A stretch of 50,855 nt of DNA from an uncultured bacterium. GTDB taxonomy: Bacteria > Verrucomicrobiota > Kiritimatiellia > RFP12 > UBA1067. Location: assembly GCA_902802945.1 (NCBI GenBank), contig CADCOC010000077.1, positions 1 through 50,855 of the forward strand, written 5' to 3'. The notes beneath the pieces were generated by a model, which made no database searches, was not told the DNA's origin, and was given only the letters and a program-made list of their open reading frames with translations. The first letter of the stretch is position 1. Each line of letters opens with the position of its first letter. Positions 16,814 through 28,084 of this stretch are shown in pieces. Both the position numbers and the translations under genes were made by a program.

Positions 16814-18196
16814 TCATAGTTGCAAACTGAGCCCTACCGGCGGCTCCGCCTGTTCGTCAGGTTTTGGTATTCCCAGCATCTGGCTGAAATGCGTGCCGGT
16901 GAGTTTGGCCTCGTTCGGGTTGGAAAGGTCGAACTCGAACTCGGTTTCGTAGGCGTATGTGCCGGTTGCATTCGCGCTGCAGTCGCCCGCATCATCGATG
17001 CCAAACTTCAAATCGCCGGAGTAGTGCGCCGTGACCTTAGCCTTTCTGCCGTCCTCCTCAACCTTGAGGGTGTATTCCAAGCCCTCCGCTTGCTTCAAAA
17101 TGGGGCCTTCGAAGAGCAGGTTAGTCATGTCCGGAGTAAAAAGCATGTCATACCCCTTCTCCGACGTCACGTCAGGATTCTTGAATTTTGGCGTGGGCGG
17201 CGGATTCTGTCCGGTGGTAAGGGCAACGTAAACGTTGCCTGACAACTGGCTCATGAACGTGGAGATGACCTTGCGGTGCTGGATGTTCGGAATCGTATAC
17301 TTGAACTTGCCAATCATCTCGTCGGTTCGCCGGTCAACGATGTTGAACTTCTCGCCTGCAATCGTGAACGAAGCGCGATGGGCATCTCCCTTGAAGTTTA
17401 CGAAGAGGCCTTCGCCGTCATACATCTCGCGTTTTTCCACGCTCATCTGCTCTTCTAACGTGCTCTGCCAATACTCCGTCAACTTGGCGTCGAACTTGGC
17501 GAACCTGACATCGCCCGGGGTGAAGTTGCGCACGTTCTTGAGCTCTTGCGACATCTGCTGGGCTATCTCATTGACCTTGTTGCCATCCTTGAAGGCTCCG
17601 CTCGCGATAGCGAGCACCACGTAGTTGGTGTAGATCTTGAGGCAGGTGTCCGTCATGCCCCTGCCGAGCCTCGACACCAAATCGGCGGCCTTGGCGTGCT
17701 GCTCGGCATTGAGTTTCGCTTCGCCGACCTTGGAATTCCTTCCCTTGCCGTTGATGAACTTGAGGGCATCGTCAACCAAGCCTTCTGCCTTCTCAAAGGA
17801 GACGCTCTTGTTCACGGGATCGACTACATTGGCAATCGCTTTGCTCACGGCGATGATGCGGCGCGCCGTGAGGGGCTTGCCCTTGTCGTAGTCCCCTGTC
17901 TTCATCGCGTCGCGGACATCCTTTGGCAGGTCCTGGACGTCAGTTGCCCCGAACATGCGCAGGACGGTATCCTTGAAAAGCTTGCGGATATCGTTGTTTA
18001 TGCCTTTGCTGGCATCGTCCCGCCAAAAATGCCCGTAGCCGTCATAGCCCTTGGCGACGATCTTCCTGGGCGTTCCGTCCAACGCCGTCAGCGGATTGTC
18101 ATCCGCCTTCAGAACCGTGCCCTTGTCCGAGACGTTCGCCGCGAACTGCGTGAACGCCCTGAACTGCGCATCATTAAGGTTGACTTGAATTGCCAT
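16814..18196 (-). CDS. 460-residue protein of unknown family, no export signal
   Basis: CGGAG seven bases before the ATG and a long, well-composed frame support a real gene. The protein begins MAIQVNLNDAQFRAFTQFA with no signal peptide or membrane segment. Residues 1-240 look helical and charged (RKLFKDTVLRMFG; NEIAQQMSQELKNVRNF). Residues 240-460 look beta-rich (FKYTIPNIQHRK; YTLKVEEDGRKAKVTAHYSG; YAYETEFEFDLSN). The C-terminus is Pro/Glu-rich and ends LSLQL. I recognise no catalytic motif. The two-part layout could suit a cytoplasmic structural protein or a protein exported by a specialised system, but nothing in the neighbourhood (SGNH hydrolase, gene remnants) decides this. Confidence 0.75.
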   Translation of the reverse strand: MAIQVNLNDAQFRAFTQFAANVSDKGTVLKADDNPLTALDGTPRKIVAKGYDGYGHFWRDDASKGINNDIRKLFKDTVLRMFGATDVQDLPKDVRDAMKTGDYDKGKPLTARRIIAVSKAIANVVDPVNKSVSFEKAEGLVDDALKFINGKGRNSKVGEAKLNAEQHAKAADLVSRLGRGMTDTCLKIYTNYVVLAIASGAFKDGNKVNEIAQQMSQELKNVRNFTPGDVRFAKFDAKLTEYWQSTLEEQMSVEKREMYDGEGLFVNFKGDAHRASFTIAGEKFNIVDRRTDEMIGKFKYTIPNIQHRKVISTFMSQLSGNVYVALTTGQNPPPTPKFKNPDVTSEKGYDMLFTPDMTNLLFEGPILKQAEGLEYTLKVEEDGRKAKVTAHYSGDLKFGIDDAGDCSANATGTYAYETEFEFDLSNPNEAKLTGTHFSQMLGIPKPDEQAEPPVGLSLQL

Positions 18197-18291
18197 GGTC
18201 TTGCTCCGTTCCTGGAATTATCTTCCATCCCGTTTACACGCCACGTGGAGAAAGGTTACAGTCCCAAAAGCAGATCTACGCGACGACATTC

Positions 18292-18630
18292 TCAAGATGC
18301 GCTTATGCGATGGCTATGGCACACTGGGGCTGGGTTCTCGAGAGAGCCGGTGTCCGTGCCGGTCAGCTTGAGGTAACCGTAGCTCGTAGCGTTTGTCGTT
18401 ATCTGGAGACATTTACCCACGAAACCGTTCGCCACCAGATTTGCACATTCCGCAGACGGTTCGGGTGGCGACTGCACGGCACTTGCGGCAGTCGATTTGT
18501 TTGCCATGTCCTCATTGAACGGCAGGTAAATTGCGAGACCGTCGTTGAGTGTTGCGTCCGCGAAAGACGGGAGAATTATGCCCGCCGCAATCGCGAGCGC
18601 CATAATGGCCGACTTGTTTACGTGCCTCAT
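18292..18630 (-). pseudogene. truncated LamG-type secreted protein remnant
   Basis: From the ATG at 18630 (GGAG upstream) the frame gives 112 residues: a signal peptide (IMALAIAAGIILPSFA), then LNDGLAIYLPFNEDMANKS and GYLKLTGTDTGS, the opening strands of a LamG domain as seen in other secreted proteins of this window. After LEN the sequence turns to unrelated PAPVCHSHRISAS and stops, long before a LamG domain would close. It is therefore a 5' fragment of a larger gene. It follows the fragment at 18648-18803 by 17 bases. Confidence 0.55.
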
Positions 18631-18647
18631 TGTCGTTTCTCCTTTTT

Positions 18648-18803
18648 TCAAACTTCTTCATTCAACACGCACTCGCCGCCGTGGAACACGAGGACGAGGC
18701 GGTGGAGCGTAACGGTGCCGCGCTGCCAGCGCGTTGCCGTCGTCTTCATAAACAGGCTGGCATAATCTGCCACGCCGTAGAGTATGGGCCTTGAGTTCTC
18801 CAT
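18648..18803 (-). pseudogene. short ORF resembling the N-terminus of an AAA-ATPase-like protein
   Basis: The 51-residue frame starts MENSRPILYGVADYASL, like the PF09820 N-terminus (LPYGVxDFxxLR). It then changes to unrelated TTATRWQRGTVTLHRLVLVF and ends LNEEV. No P-loop is present. A TATAAT seven bases before the ATG gives it a leaderless promoter like the intact family member at 22792-24501. It is most likely a deletion remnant, though a functional small protein cannot be excluded. Confidence 0.4.
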
Positions 18804-18810
18804 GCCGTCT

Positions 18811-18816
18811 ATTATA
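18811..18816 (-). promoter_or_regulatory. extended -10 promoter, leaderless arrangement
   Basis: TTTATGATATAAT: TGA extension and perfect TATAAT, seven bases from the ATG at 18803. The -35 region (CCGCCA) is poor. Confidence 0.5.
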
Positions 18817-18840
18817 TCATAAACTTCCCAAGCTGGCGGT

Positions 18841-19091
18841 TTAACTGTGGAATTCTATGAAGCCGCCGTCCCAGGCAACGATGGACGGAACCTCGACGCG
18901 ACAGATGCCAGCGAGCCGCATGCCGCTGTGGCAGGACGTTAACGACGGATATCGGTTGACTATTGGGTAGAATAAAGGGAACGACGGCAAGCCGTCGTTC
19001 CCTTTCCTGCCGCGACAAGCGCGGCCCTCCCTTTGCGGCCCGCTCGGCGAGCGGGCCTTCCAGACGGCGGTCGCGGGGCGACCGCCCTACC
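18841..19091. repeat. palindrome cluster and probable nifJ terminator, with a short coding-like fragment
   Basis: Between nifJ and the remnants lie four palindromes: a perfect 15-bp stem (18974-18988 with 18991-19005, AAAGGGAACGACGGC, loop AA); a 6-bp GCCGCG/CGCGGC stem near 19007-19024; a perfect 9-bp stem (19037-19045 with 19049-19057); and the 28-bp unit 19064-19091 shared with the HAD gene. The 15-bp stem, flanked by A and T runs, could terminate nifJ transcription in either direction. A 26-residue frame ending SIVAWDGGFIEFHS (18841-18921, minus) looks like protein-coding debris that I cannot name. Confidence 0.6.
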
Positions 19092-19093
19092 GA

Positions 19094-22718
<3,625 letters not shown>

Positions 22719-22720
22719 TT

Positions 22721-22749
22721 ATTATATGATTATTCCCCGCCGAATTCAA
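22721..22749 (-). promoter_or_regulatory. promoter of nifJ
   Basis: -35 TTGAAT (22749-22744), 17-bp spacer, -10 TATAAT (22726-22721), about 45 bases before the ATG. It lacks the TG extension seen elsewhere, but its two hexamers are good. Confidence 0.65.
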
Positions 22750-22773
22750 GCGCAAAAGCGCAAAAGCGCAAAA
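22750..22773. repeat. three tandem copies of an 8-bp unit
   Basis: GCGCAAAA repeats three times exactly, between the end of the AAA-ATPase gene (22792) and the nifJ -35 box. It could be a simple-sequence tract or a binding site upstream of the nifJ promoter. Confidence 0.7.
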
Positions 22774-22791
22774 TCTGTCGCCCGCCGACCG

Positions 22792-24501
22792 TTACCGCGC
22801 CAGATCCACGCGCTTGCCGCTGAAGCCGATACCGTACTTGAGCACGGCGATGCCCTCCGCCTCCATCTCGGCCGCGTAGCGCTTCGCGTCAATCTGCTTG
22901 CGCGCCTGCTTCGCGGCGGCGGCAAGTAGCGTGCCAATACGCTTCTGCGAGGCGCGGGCGGGGATCTTCGGCGACTTCAGCTCAAGGACCACGCCCGGCA
23001 GCGTCACGCCGGAACGCGGCTTCATCAGGATGTCGGGGCGTCCATCGCCCTCCTCGCGGTTTGACGTGATCTCAAACGTGTCGCGGCCGAGAGCGAGGAG
23101 ACCGAGGAGCAGACCGTGGAAGAAATCCTCCTTCGCCGTGTCGAAGTAGCTGGCAGACGAAACGAGGAACGCCTCTATCGCCTTTCGGAACTTCTCGGCG
23201 TTCCCGCTCGTCAGCGAATCAAGGATGTCCTGGAGGTCATCGCCCACGGTCGGCGTGCAAGTGATCGGATCGAGGATGTCGTCGCGGAACACGCGGACGA
23301 GTTCCCGGTTCGGGAACGCCAGAACCGCCCGGTTGTGGTCATTGGGGCCGGACAGCACCTTGAGGTATCCCGTATGCACAAGCAGCGACCAGATGATCTG
23401 CGGGTTGTTCTGGATCGTCCCGTACTTCCCGAGTTCCTTGACACACGGAACCTGCGCCTTCTTCTTTTCAAAGAAATCCGCGAGGGCGTCGCGCATCCTC
23501 GGCGTCATGCGCGCCATCACGTCGGATACAAGGTCGTTGCTGCTGGTGTTCATCCAGTACGGTTCAGGCACGAAGTCGCGGCGAGCGTAGTTGAGAACAG
23601 ACCACGGGTTGTAGATTTCGGAAGGGCCGAAGCGGTAACCATCGTACCACTCCTTCGCCTCGGCAATATTCTCCGGATGGCCACACGCGGAAAGCAGGTC
23701 CATTACCTCGTCCTCAGTGAAGCCGAAACAGTCCGAGTAGTCGTTGTCGAACACGGACCAGACCTCCGGGTTGTTGAGGCCGGAGAGGACACCTTCCTTC
23801 GCGACGCGCAGGATGCCGGTGATCACGCCGAGGCGACAGTGCTTTCCGTCCTTCATTGCGCCGGAGAGGAAGTTGCGGAAAAACTGTAGCGCCTCCTCGC
23901 CGAAACCGTGCGTCGCCGCGTAGTTGATCGGCGAGTCGTATTCGTCAATCAGGATGACGGGCTTTGCCTTGTAATGTGCATGGAGCGCGGCGGCAAGGAC
24001 ACCAAGAGCTCGTTGAAGATTGGATGGCGTGCGCTGCTCGATACAAAGCTTATGATGGAAAGCCCTTGCGGTTTCAATGCAGCACTCCGACTCAAACACC
24101 TCATGATGTCGGTCAAATTCATCTCGGATCGCATCCGTGATCATTTCACGGACTTCCTTCCATGTTCCACCCTTCGCGTCCTTGAACGTGATGAAGATCA
24201 CGGGATACTTGCCCTGCTCGGCGCGGTGACCTGGGTTCCGCCACACCTTTGTGCCCTTGAAGAGACATGCGTTGCTCTTCTCTGTTTTCTCAAAAAACGC
24301 CTGGAGCATGTTCATTGCGAACGTCTTGCCGAAGCGGCGCGGACGCGTGAAAATGGCGACCGTGGACTTCTTGTCGAGAAGTCCCGAGATGAGCTGCGTC
24401 TTGTCGGCAGACCAGTAGCCGGCCTTGACCTCGGCCCAGTTGCTGTTGCCCACCGGAAGCGGCGGGAACCCGACGCCCTTCTGAGAGTCCCTGTTTGTCA
24501 T
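22792..24501 (-). CDS. AAA-ATPase-like protein with C-terminal PD-(D/E)XK nuclease-like domain
   Basis: This 569-residue protein belongs to the PF09820 plus PF08011 family, whose cellular role is not established. The N-terminal ATPase has the family P-loop FTRPRRFGKT (51-60), preceded by WSADKTQLI (the YVDKT-like box), and Walker B VILIDEYDSP (182-191). The C-terminal domain has GRPDI (Asp490) and VVLELKS (Glu507, Lys509), the PD-(D/E)XK active-site pattern, and ends VLKYGIGFSGKRVDLAR. All catalytic motifs are intact. The ATG is only six bases from a good -10, so the mRNA should be leaderless and there is no Shine-Dalgarno. Two decayed relatives lie at 3015-3528 and 18648-18803, so this family has been gained and lost repeatedly here, like accessory or selfish genes. 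Confidence 0.85.
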   Translation of the reverse strand: MTNRDSQKGVGFPPLPVGNSNWAEVKAGYWSADKTQLISGLLDKKSTVAIFTRPRRFGKTFAMNMLQAFFEKTEKSNACLFKGTKVWRNPGHRAEQGKYPVIFITFKDAKGGTWKEVREMITDAIRDEFDRHHEVFESECCIETARAFHHKLCIEQRTPSNLQRALGVLAAALHAHYKAKPVILIDEYDSPINYAATHGFGEEALQFFRNFLSGAMKDGKHCRLGVITGILRVAKEGVLSGLNNPEVWSVFDNDYSDCFGFTEDEVMDLLSACGHPENIAEAKEWYDGYRFGPSEIYNPWSVLNYARRDFVPEPYWMNTSSNDLVSDVMARMTPRMRDALADFFEKKKAQVPCVKELGKYGTIQNNPQIIWSLLVHTGYLKVLSGPNDHNRAVLAFPNRELVRVFRDDILDPITCTPTVGDDLQDILDSLTSGNAEKFRKAIEAFLVSSASYFDTAKEDFFHGLLLGLLALGRDTFEITSNREEGDGRPDILMKPRSGVTLPGVVLELKSPKIPARASQKRIGTLLAAAAKQARKQIDAKRYAAEMEAEGIAVLKYGIGFSGKRVDLAR

Positions 24502-24507
24502 GCCGCT

Positions 24508-24536
24508 ATTCTACCACATCGCCCCGCGCGGTGCAA
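24508..24536 (-). promoter_or_regulatory. leaderless promoter of the AAA-ATPase/PD-(D/E)XK gene
   Basis: -35 TTGCAC (24536-24531), 17-bp spacer ending TGTGG, -10 TAGAAT (24513-24508), then AGCGGC and ATG. The expected start of transcription falls on or beside the start codon. Confidence 0.65.
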
Positions 24537-24595
24537 GCACGGCATCGGACCCAAACAGGGATTCGCGTCGATTTGCCGTTGAATATTAACCGGCG

Positions 24596-26431
24596 TCAGC
24601 CAGCGGTGAAAAACGACTGCATTTCCTCGAACTCTGGTACCTTAGAGAGCACCAGCGCGCGGCACTCAGCGTAGATCTCCGCCGCCGTACGGGACGATCC
24701 GTACCCCAGCACACGCTCCGCAAGTGCGCGCGCATCGTCCGCAGAAACCGCCTGAAGCACCTTCCGAATCGGCGGAATGTAGCCCGCGCTCATGGAAAGC
24801 TCCGTCACGCCAAGACCCGCCCAGAGAACGCCCAGCACCGGATCGGAAGCCGACTCGCCGCACACCGCCACGGGAATCCCGGCCGCACGCGCCGCACGTA
24901 CCGTCATGTCCACAAGGCGTATCACTGCGGGATTCGCCGGCTGGTAGAGGTACGAGACACGCTCGTTTGCGCGGTCTGCCGCCATCGTATATTGGACAAG
25001 ATCATTCGTCCCAATGGAGAAAAAGTCACATTCCTTCGCAAAGGCGTCCGCGTTCAGTGCGGCGGACGGCACCTCGACCATCATGCCACGCGGGATATTC
25101 GCGTCGAAAGAAACGCCCTCGGTACGAAGGGACTCCATCGCCCGAGCCAGCGCCGCGTTCGCCTCGCGCAGTTCCTCAAGGGTGGCAATCATGGGGTACA
25201 TCACGGCGCTCGGGCCACACGCGCTCGCGCGCAGTATGGCGCGCAGCTGCACATGGAACACGTCGCGGTGCGTCAGCAGATAGCGGATCGACCTGTTGCC
25301 GAGGAACGGGTTGGCCTCGAGAGCCAACCGCCCGCGCTGCAACTTGTCGCCGCCGAGATCCAGCGCGCGGATGACTGCCCGCGAACCTGCGCCAAGCTTC
25401 GCCGCCGCCTTGGCGGCCTCGGAATAGGCGACCGTCTGCTCGGCTTCACCGGGATTAGCCTCCCCGCCTAGCCAGAGATATTCGCTGCGGTAGAGTCCGA
25501 TGCCCTGCGCGCCGTAGGATGACAGGTCTTTGATCGACACGCCCGGCTGCATGTTCGCGCACAGCCTCACGGACGGCGCGGCGGCACCCCTTGCATCCAC
25601 ATCGTCCCTCTCAATACGCGCGAGCAGCTCCTGTTCGCTCTTCGCGTGGCGGTCGAAAGCGGCACGCGTCTGCGCGTCCGGGTTGACGGTGACGACGCCA
25701 GTAGAGCCGTCCAGCAGAATGATGTCGCCCGCCTGAACGCGGGACGTGATGTCGCCAAGCCCCACCACCGCCGGAATCCCCAGCGCGCGGGCGAGCAGAG
25801 CCACGTGCGACGTGGCGGAGCCGCGGTTCGTGGCGAAGCCGAGGATCAGTTCGCGCGGGAAAGTTACGGTCTCGGACGGAGTGAGGTCGTCTGCCACCAC
25901 AATTACGGGGTTTGTGACGTGCTCGAACGCCGAATCGCCGCATCCCAGCAGGATTCGCATCATGCGGGACTCGATGTCCTCGACGTCCCGCTGGCGTTCG
26001 CGGAGATACTCGTCCTTCATCTTCGCGAACATCGCGCGGAAGTCGTCCGTCGTACGGCGGATTGCGGCCTCGGCGTTGAGATGCTCGTCCCGGATCCGAC
26101 GCTCCACGGCGGAATTGGCCATGGGGTCTTCCAGAAGGAGCAGGTGATTGGCGAGAACGTCGGACGCGATGCCGTCCGCATCGGACTTGAACTTCGCGGC
26201 CAGCTCCTCGATCTGTCGGCGCGTCTCGGCAAGGGCCGCCCGATAGCGGATTAGCTCGGCCTCCACGTCGGCATCGGAAAGGACGTACTCCGGAACGGCG
26301 AGAGCGCTGCTTTTGGAATAGAGGAACACGGGCCCCACTGCAAAGCCGCGGGACGTGGCAAGGCCGGAGACGGAAACCGTCGCCGACGCCGCGCGCCCAG
26401 ATGGCGCGTCCGTGTTCGGGTAATCGCTCAC
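24596..26431 (-). CDS. ptsI: phosphoenolpyruvate-protein phosphotransferase (PTS enzyme I)
   Basis: Enzyme I takes phosphate from phosphoenolpyruvate onto its own histidine and passes it to HPr in the cytoplasm. The 611 residues include the N-terminal four-helix HPr-binding region, the swivelling domain with GSATSHVALLARALG (phospho-His209), and the C-terminal PEP-binding barrel with LYRSEYLW, MVEVPSAAL, FFSIGTNDLVQYTM and the catalytic Cys in VAVCGESASD. A 30-residue Ser/Ala-rich N-terminal extension precedes the usual start. It overlaps ptsH by four bases and ends the kdsA-to-ptsI operon. No sugar-specific enzyme II is encoded in the window, so a regulatory role is likely. Confidence 0.95.
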   Translation of the reverse strand: MSDYPNTDAPSGRAASATVSVSGLATSRGFAVGPVFLYSKSSALAVPEYVLSDADVEAELIRYRAALAETRRQIEELAAKFKSDADGIASDVLANHLLLLEDPMANSAVERRIRDEHLNAEAAIRRTTDDFRAMFAKMKDEYLRERQRDVEDIESRMMRILLGCGDSAFEHVTNPVIVVADDLTPSETVTFPRELILGFATNRGSATSHVALLARALGIPAVVGLGDITSRVQAGDIILLDGSTGVVTVNPDAQTRAAFDRHAKSEQELLARIERDDVDARGAAAPSVRLCANMQPGVSIKDLSSYGAQGIGLYRSEYLWLGGEANPGEAEQTVAYSEAAKAAAKLGAGSRAVIRALDLGGDKLQRGRLALEANPFLGNRSIRYLLTHRDVFHVQLRAILRASACGPSAVMYPMIATLEELREANAALARAMESLRTEGVSFDANIPRGMMVEVPSAALNADAFAKECDFFSIGTNDLVQYTMAADRANERVSYLYQPANPAVIRLVDMTVRAARAAGIPVAVCGESASDPVLGVLWAGLGVTELSMSAGYIPPIRKVLQAVSADDARALAERVLGYGSSRTAAEIYAECRALVLSKVPEFEEMQSFFTAG

Positions 26432-26715
26432 TGTTCGTCAGGGATGTCGAACTTGCGGGAGACCAACGCCTCCAGCTCCTCCAGCACCTCTTTGGCCTGC
26501 GGCCCCGAGGCCGTGACCTTGAGCGTGGTTCCGCACACGGCCTCAAGCGTCATGAGCGCCATTATGGACTTTCCGCTCACCACGTTGCCGTCCTTCTCCA
26601 CCTCAACGTCGGCGTTGTAGCGCGAAGCGATCTTCGCGAACAGACCAGCCGGCCGCACGTGCATGCCGTACTTGTTCTTGAGCGTGAGTTCTTTTGTCAG
26701 TTTGTCGTCAGCCAT
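26428..26715 (-). CDS. ptsH: phosphocarrier protein HPr
   Basis: This 95-residue HPr has the phosphorylation site GMHVRPAG (His19, equivalent to His15) and the regulatory serine in GKSIMALMTLE (Ser50, equivalent to Ser46); the 31-residue spacing matches canonical HPr. It can therefore accept phosphate from enzyme I on histidine and from HPr kinase on serine. It overlaps hprK by one base (TAATG) and ptsI by four bases, so all three are translated together. The C-terminus is extended by a few acidic residues (FDIPDEQ). Confidence 0.95.
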   Translation of the reverse strand: MADDKLTKELTLKNKYGMHVRPAGLFAKIASRYNADVEVEKDGNVVSGKSIMALMTLEAVCGTTLKVTASGPQAKEVLEELEALVSRKFDIPDEQ

Positions 26716-27704
26716 TAGGCCCTCCCGTCTGTCTGTGCACCGGCGGCCTCGGCACGGGCGCAGATGCGCGAGTCAAGGTCCTTCACGGCGTCATAACCGC
26801 TCGCCAACAGCTTGTACTGCTGCGCTGCGGTTTCAATCAGGTTCACCAGGTCGCGACCGGCCGAGACCGGGATCGTGATCTGCGGCACCTCCACGCCGAG
26901 GATCGTCCGCGTGCGGCGTTCCTGGCCGGTGCGGTCGAGTTCGCCGTTGACGTCCTCCATGCGGCGAAGCGAGATGACGAGGTCGATCCTCTTCTCGCCG
27001 CGCACTGCCGTCACGCCGAACACCTTCGGTACGTTGATGATGCCAATTCCGCGTATTTCCATGTAGTTGCGCGTCACTTCGCTCGCGGATGCGAAGATCG
27101 CGTTGATTGCCACGTCCTTGCGGATGCATGTGAAGTCGTCCGCCACCAACGCGTTGCCGCGCTTGATGAGGCCAAGCGCCGTCTCGCTCTTGCCGAGTCC
27201 GGCCGCGCCTTCGATCAGCACGCCTAGACCAGCCACCTCGACGGTTGTTGCGTACATGCGAATCTTAGGCGCGCGCAGCGTTTCCAGCACGAACGTGCTC
27301 TGGTGGAAGAATTCGCGCGTCAGGAGGTCGGTGCGCATCACGGCCGCCCCCGCCGCAGCCGCCTCAGCCTCCAGGCCATCCGGCACCTGCATGCCGTTGG
27401 CGAAGATGATGCAGTAGGCACCGCGGTGGATGAGGGCCTTGACGCGCGCGATTCTTTCGCCGGACGGCAGGCTCTCGAGGTAGGCCTGCTCGGCCCGTCC
27501 GATCACCTGGAGCCGACGCCAGGCAAAACACCCGTAGAAACCAGTCAGCGCGAGGCCGGGCCGATTGCACATCGGCTCCAGCACCTCGTGCTGCAACCCC
27601 TCCCCGCCCACGACTACGTCGAGGTGCAGACGCTCACGCCCCAACTCGACAAAGTCGCGGAGCGTGAACGGCCGGGGTTCGGTCTCTTTCGCGGCGTCAG
27701 CCAT
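26715..27704 (-). CDS. hprK: HPr kinase/phosphorylase
   Basis: This 329-residue protein phosphorylates and dephosphorylates HPr on its regulatory serine. The P-loop is GAAGLGKS (166-173), followed by ETALGLIKRGNALVADD and the HprK signature MEIRGIGIINVPKVFG. Fifteen residues before the P-loop, where HprK proteins carry a conserved histidine (His140 of the Lactobacillus casei enzyme), this protein has Tyr151. The acidic pair in VADD is present. The change could alter the phosphorylase reaction or pH response; that is inference. It lies 16 bases after hpf and overlaps ptsH. Confidence 0.93.
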   Translation of the reverse strand: MADAAKETEPRPFTLRDFVELGRERLHLDVVVGGEGLQHEVLEPMCNRPGLALTGFYGCFAWRRLQVIGRAEQAYLESLPSGERIARVKALIHRGAYCIIFANGMQVPDGLEAEAAAAGAAVMRTDLLTREFFHQSTFVLETLRAPKIRMYATTVEVAGLGVLIEGAAGLGKSETALGLIKRGNALVADDFTCIRKDVAINAIFASASEVTRNYMEIRGIGIINVPKVFGVTAVRGEKRIDLVISLRRMEDVNGELDRTGQERRTRTILGVEVPQITIPVSAGRDLVNLIETAAQQYKLLASGYDAVKDLDSRICARAEAAGAQTDGRA

Positions 27705-27720
27705 CGGCCCTTCCGGCGTT

Positions 27721-28056
27721 TTAGTTGCGCGGGGAACCGGCGCGCGCGGCGCGCACGTTGCCCTTGCGCGCCTTCACGCGCATCTTCAGCAGCTGGCGCT
27801 CGGCGCGCGCGGCCGCGGCGTCGATCACGCTCTTGCCGGATTCGCTGAACTCCTTCGCGCCCACTGCCGTCTCGCCGAGGCGGTTAGCCACGACTTCGGC
27901 CATGTACATGTGCTTCTTCACGTCGACGTCGATCACTATCGAGATCTTCGTGACCTTAGGAAAGGCCTGCTGCAGCTTCTCCATGCGCATCTGCGCATAC
28001 TCCTTGAGCGACTCGATCTTCACGTCGCTGTGGCGCATCGTAACTTCAATACTCAT
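27721..28056 (-). CDS. hpf: short ribosome hibernation promoting factor (HPF/YfiA family)
   Basis: This 111-residue protein starts at MSIEVTMRHSDVKIE, with AAGGAGG six bases upstream; in-frame Met codons further up lack a ribosome site and lie in the gap. It has the family's beta-alpha-beta-beta-beta-alpha order: SLKEYAQMRMEKLQQAFPKV, ISIVIDVDVKKHMYMAEVVA and the second helix AAAARAERQLLKMRVK. It binds the small ribosomal subunit in stationary phase. The long-form C-terminal dimerisation domain is missing. Position after lptB matches proteobacterial lptB-rpoN-hpf clusters, but rpoN is absent here. Confidence 0.9.
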   Translation of the reverse strand: MSIEVTMRHSDVKIESLKEYAQMRMEKLQQAFPKVTKISIVIDVDVKKHMYMAEVVANRLGETAVGAKEFSESGKSVIDAAAARAERQLLKMRVKARKGNVRAARAGSPRN

Positions 28057-28084
28057 CTGTTTCCTCCTTGTTGGTTGGTTCTTG

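Noticed and set aside
22750..22773. Tandem GCGCAAAA considered as a possible start of a CRISPR or iteron array
   Set aside because: Only three contiguous 8-bp units with no spacers and no replication gene nearby.
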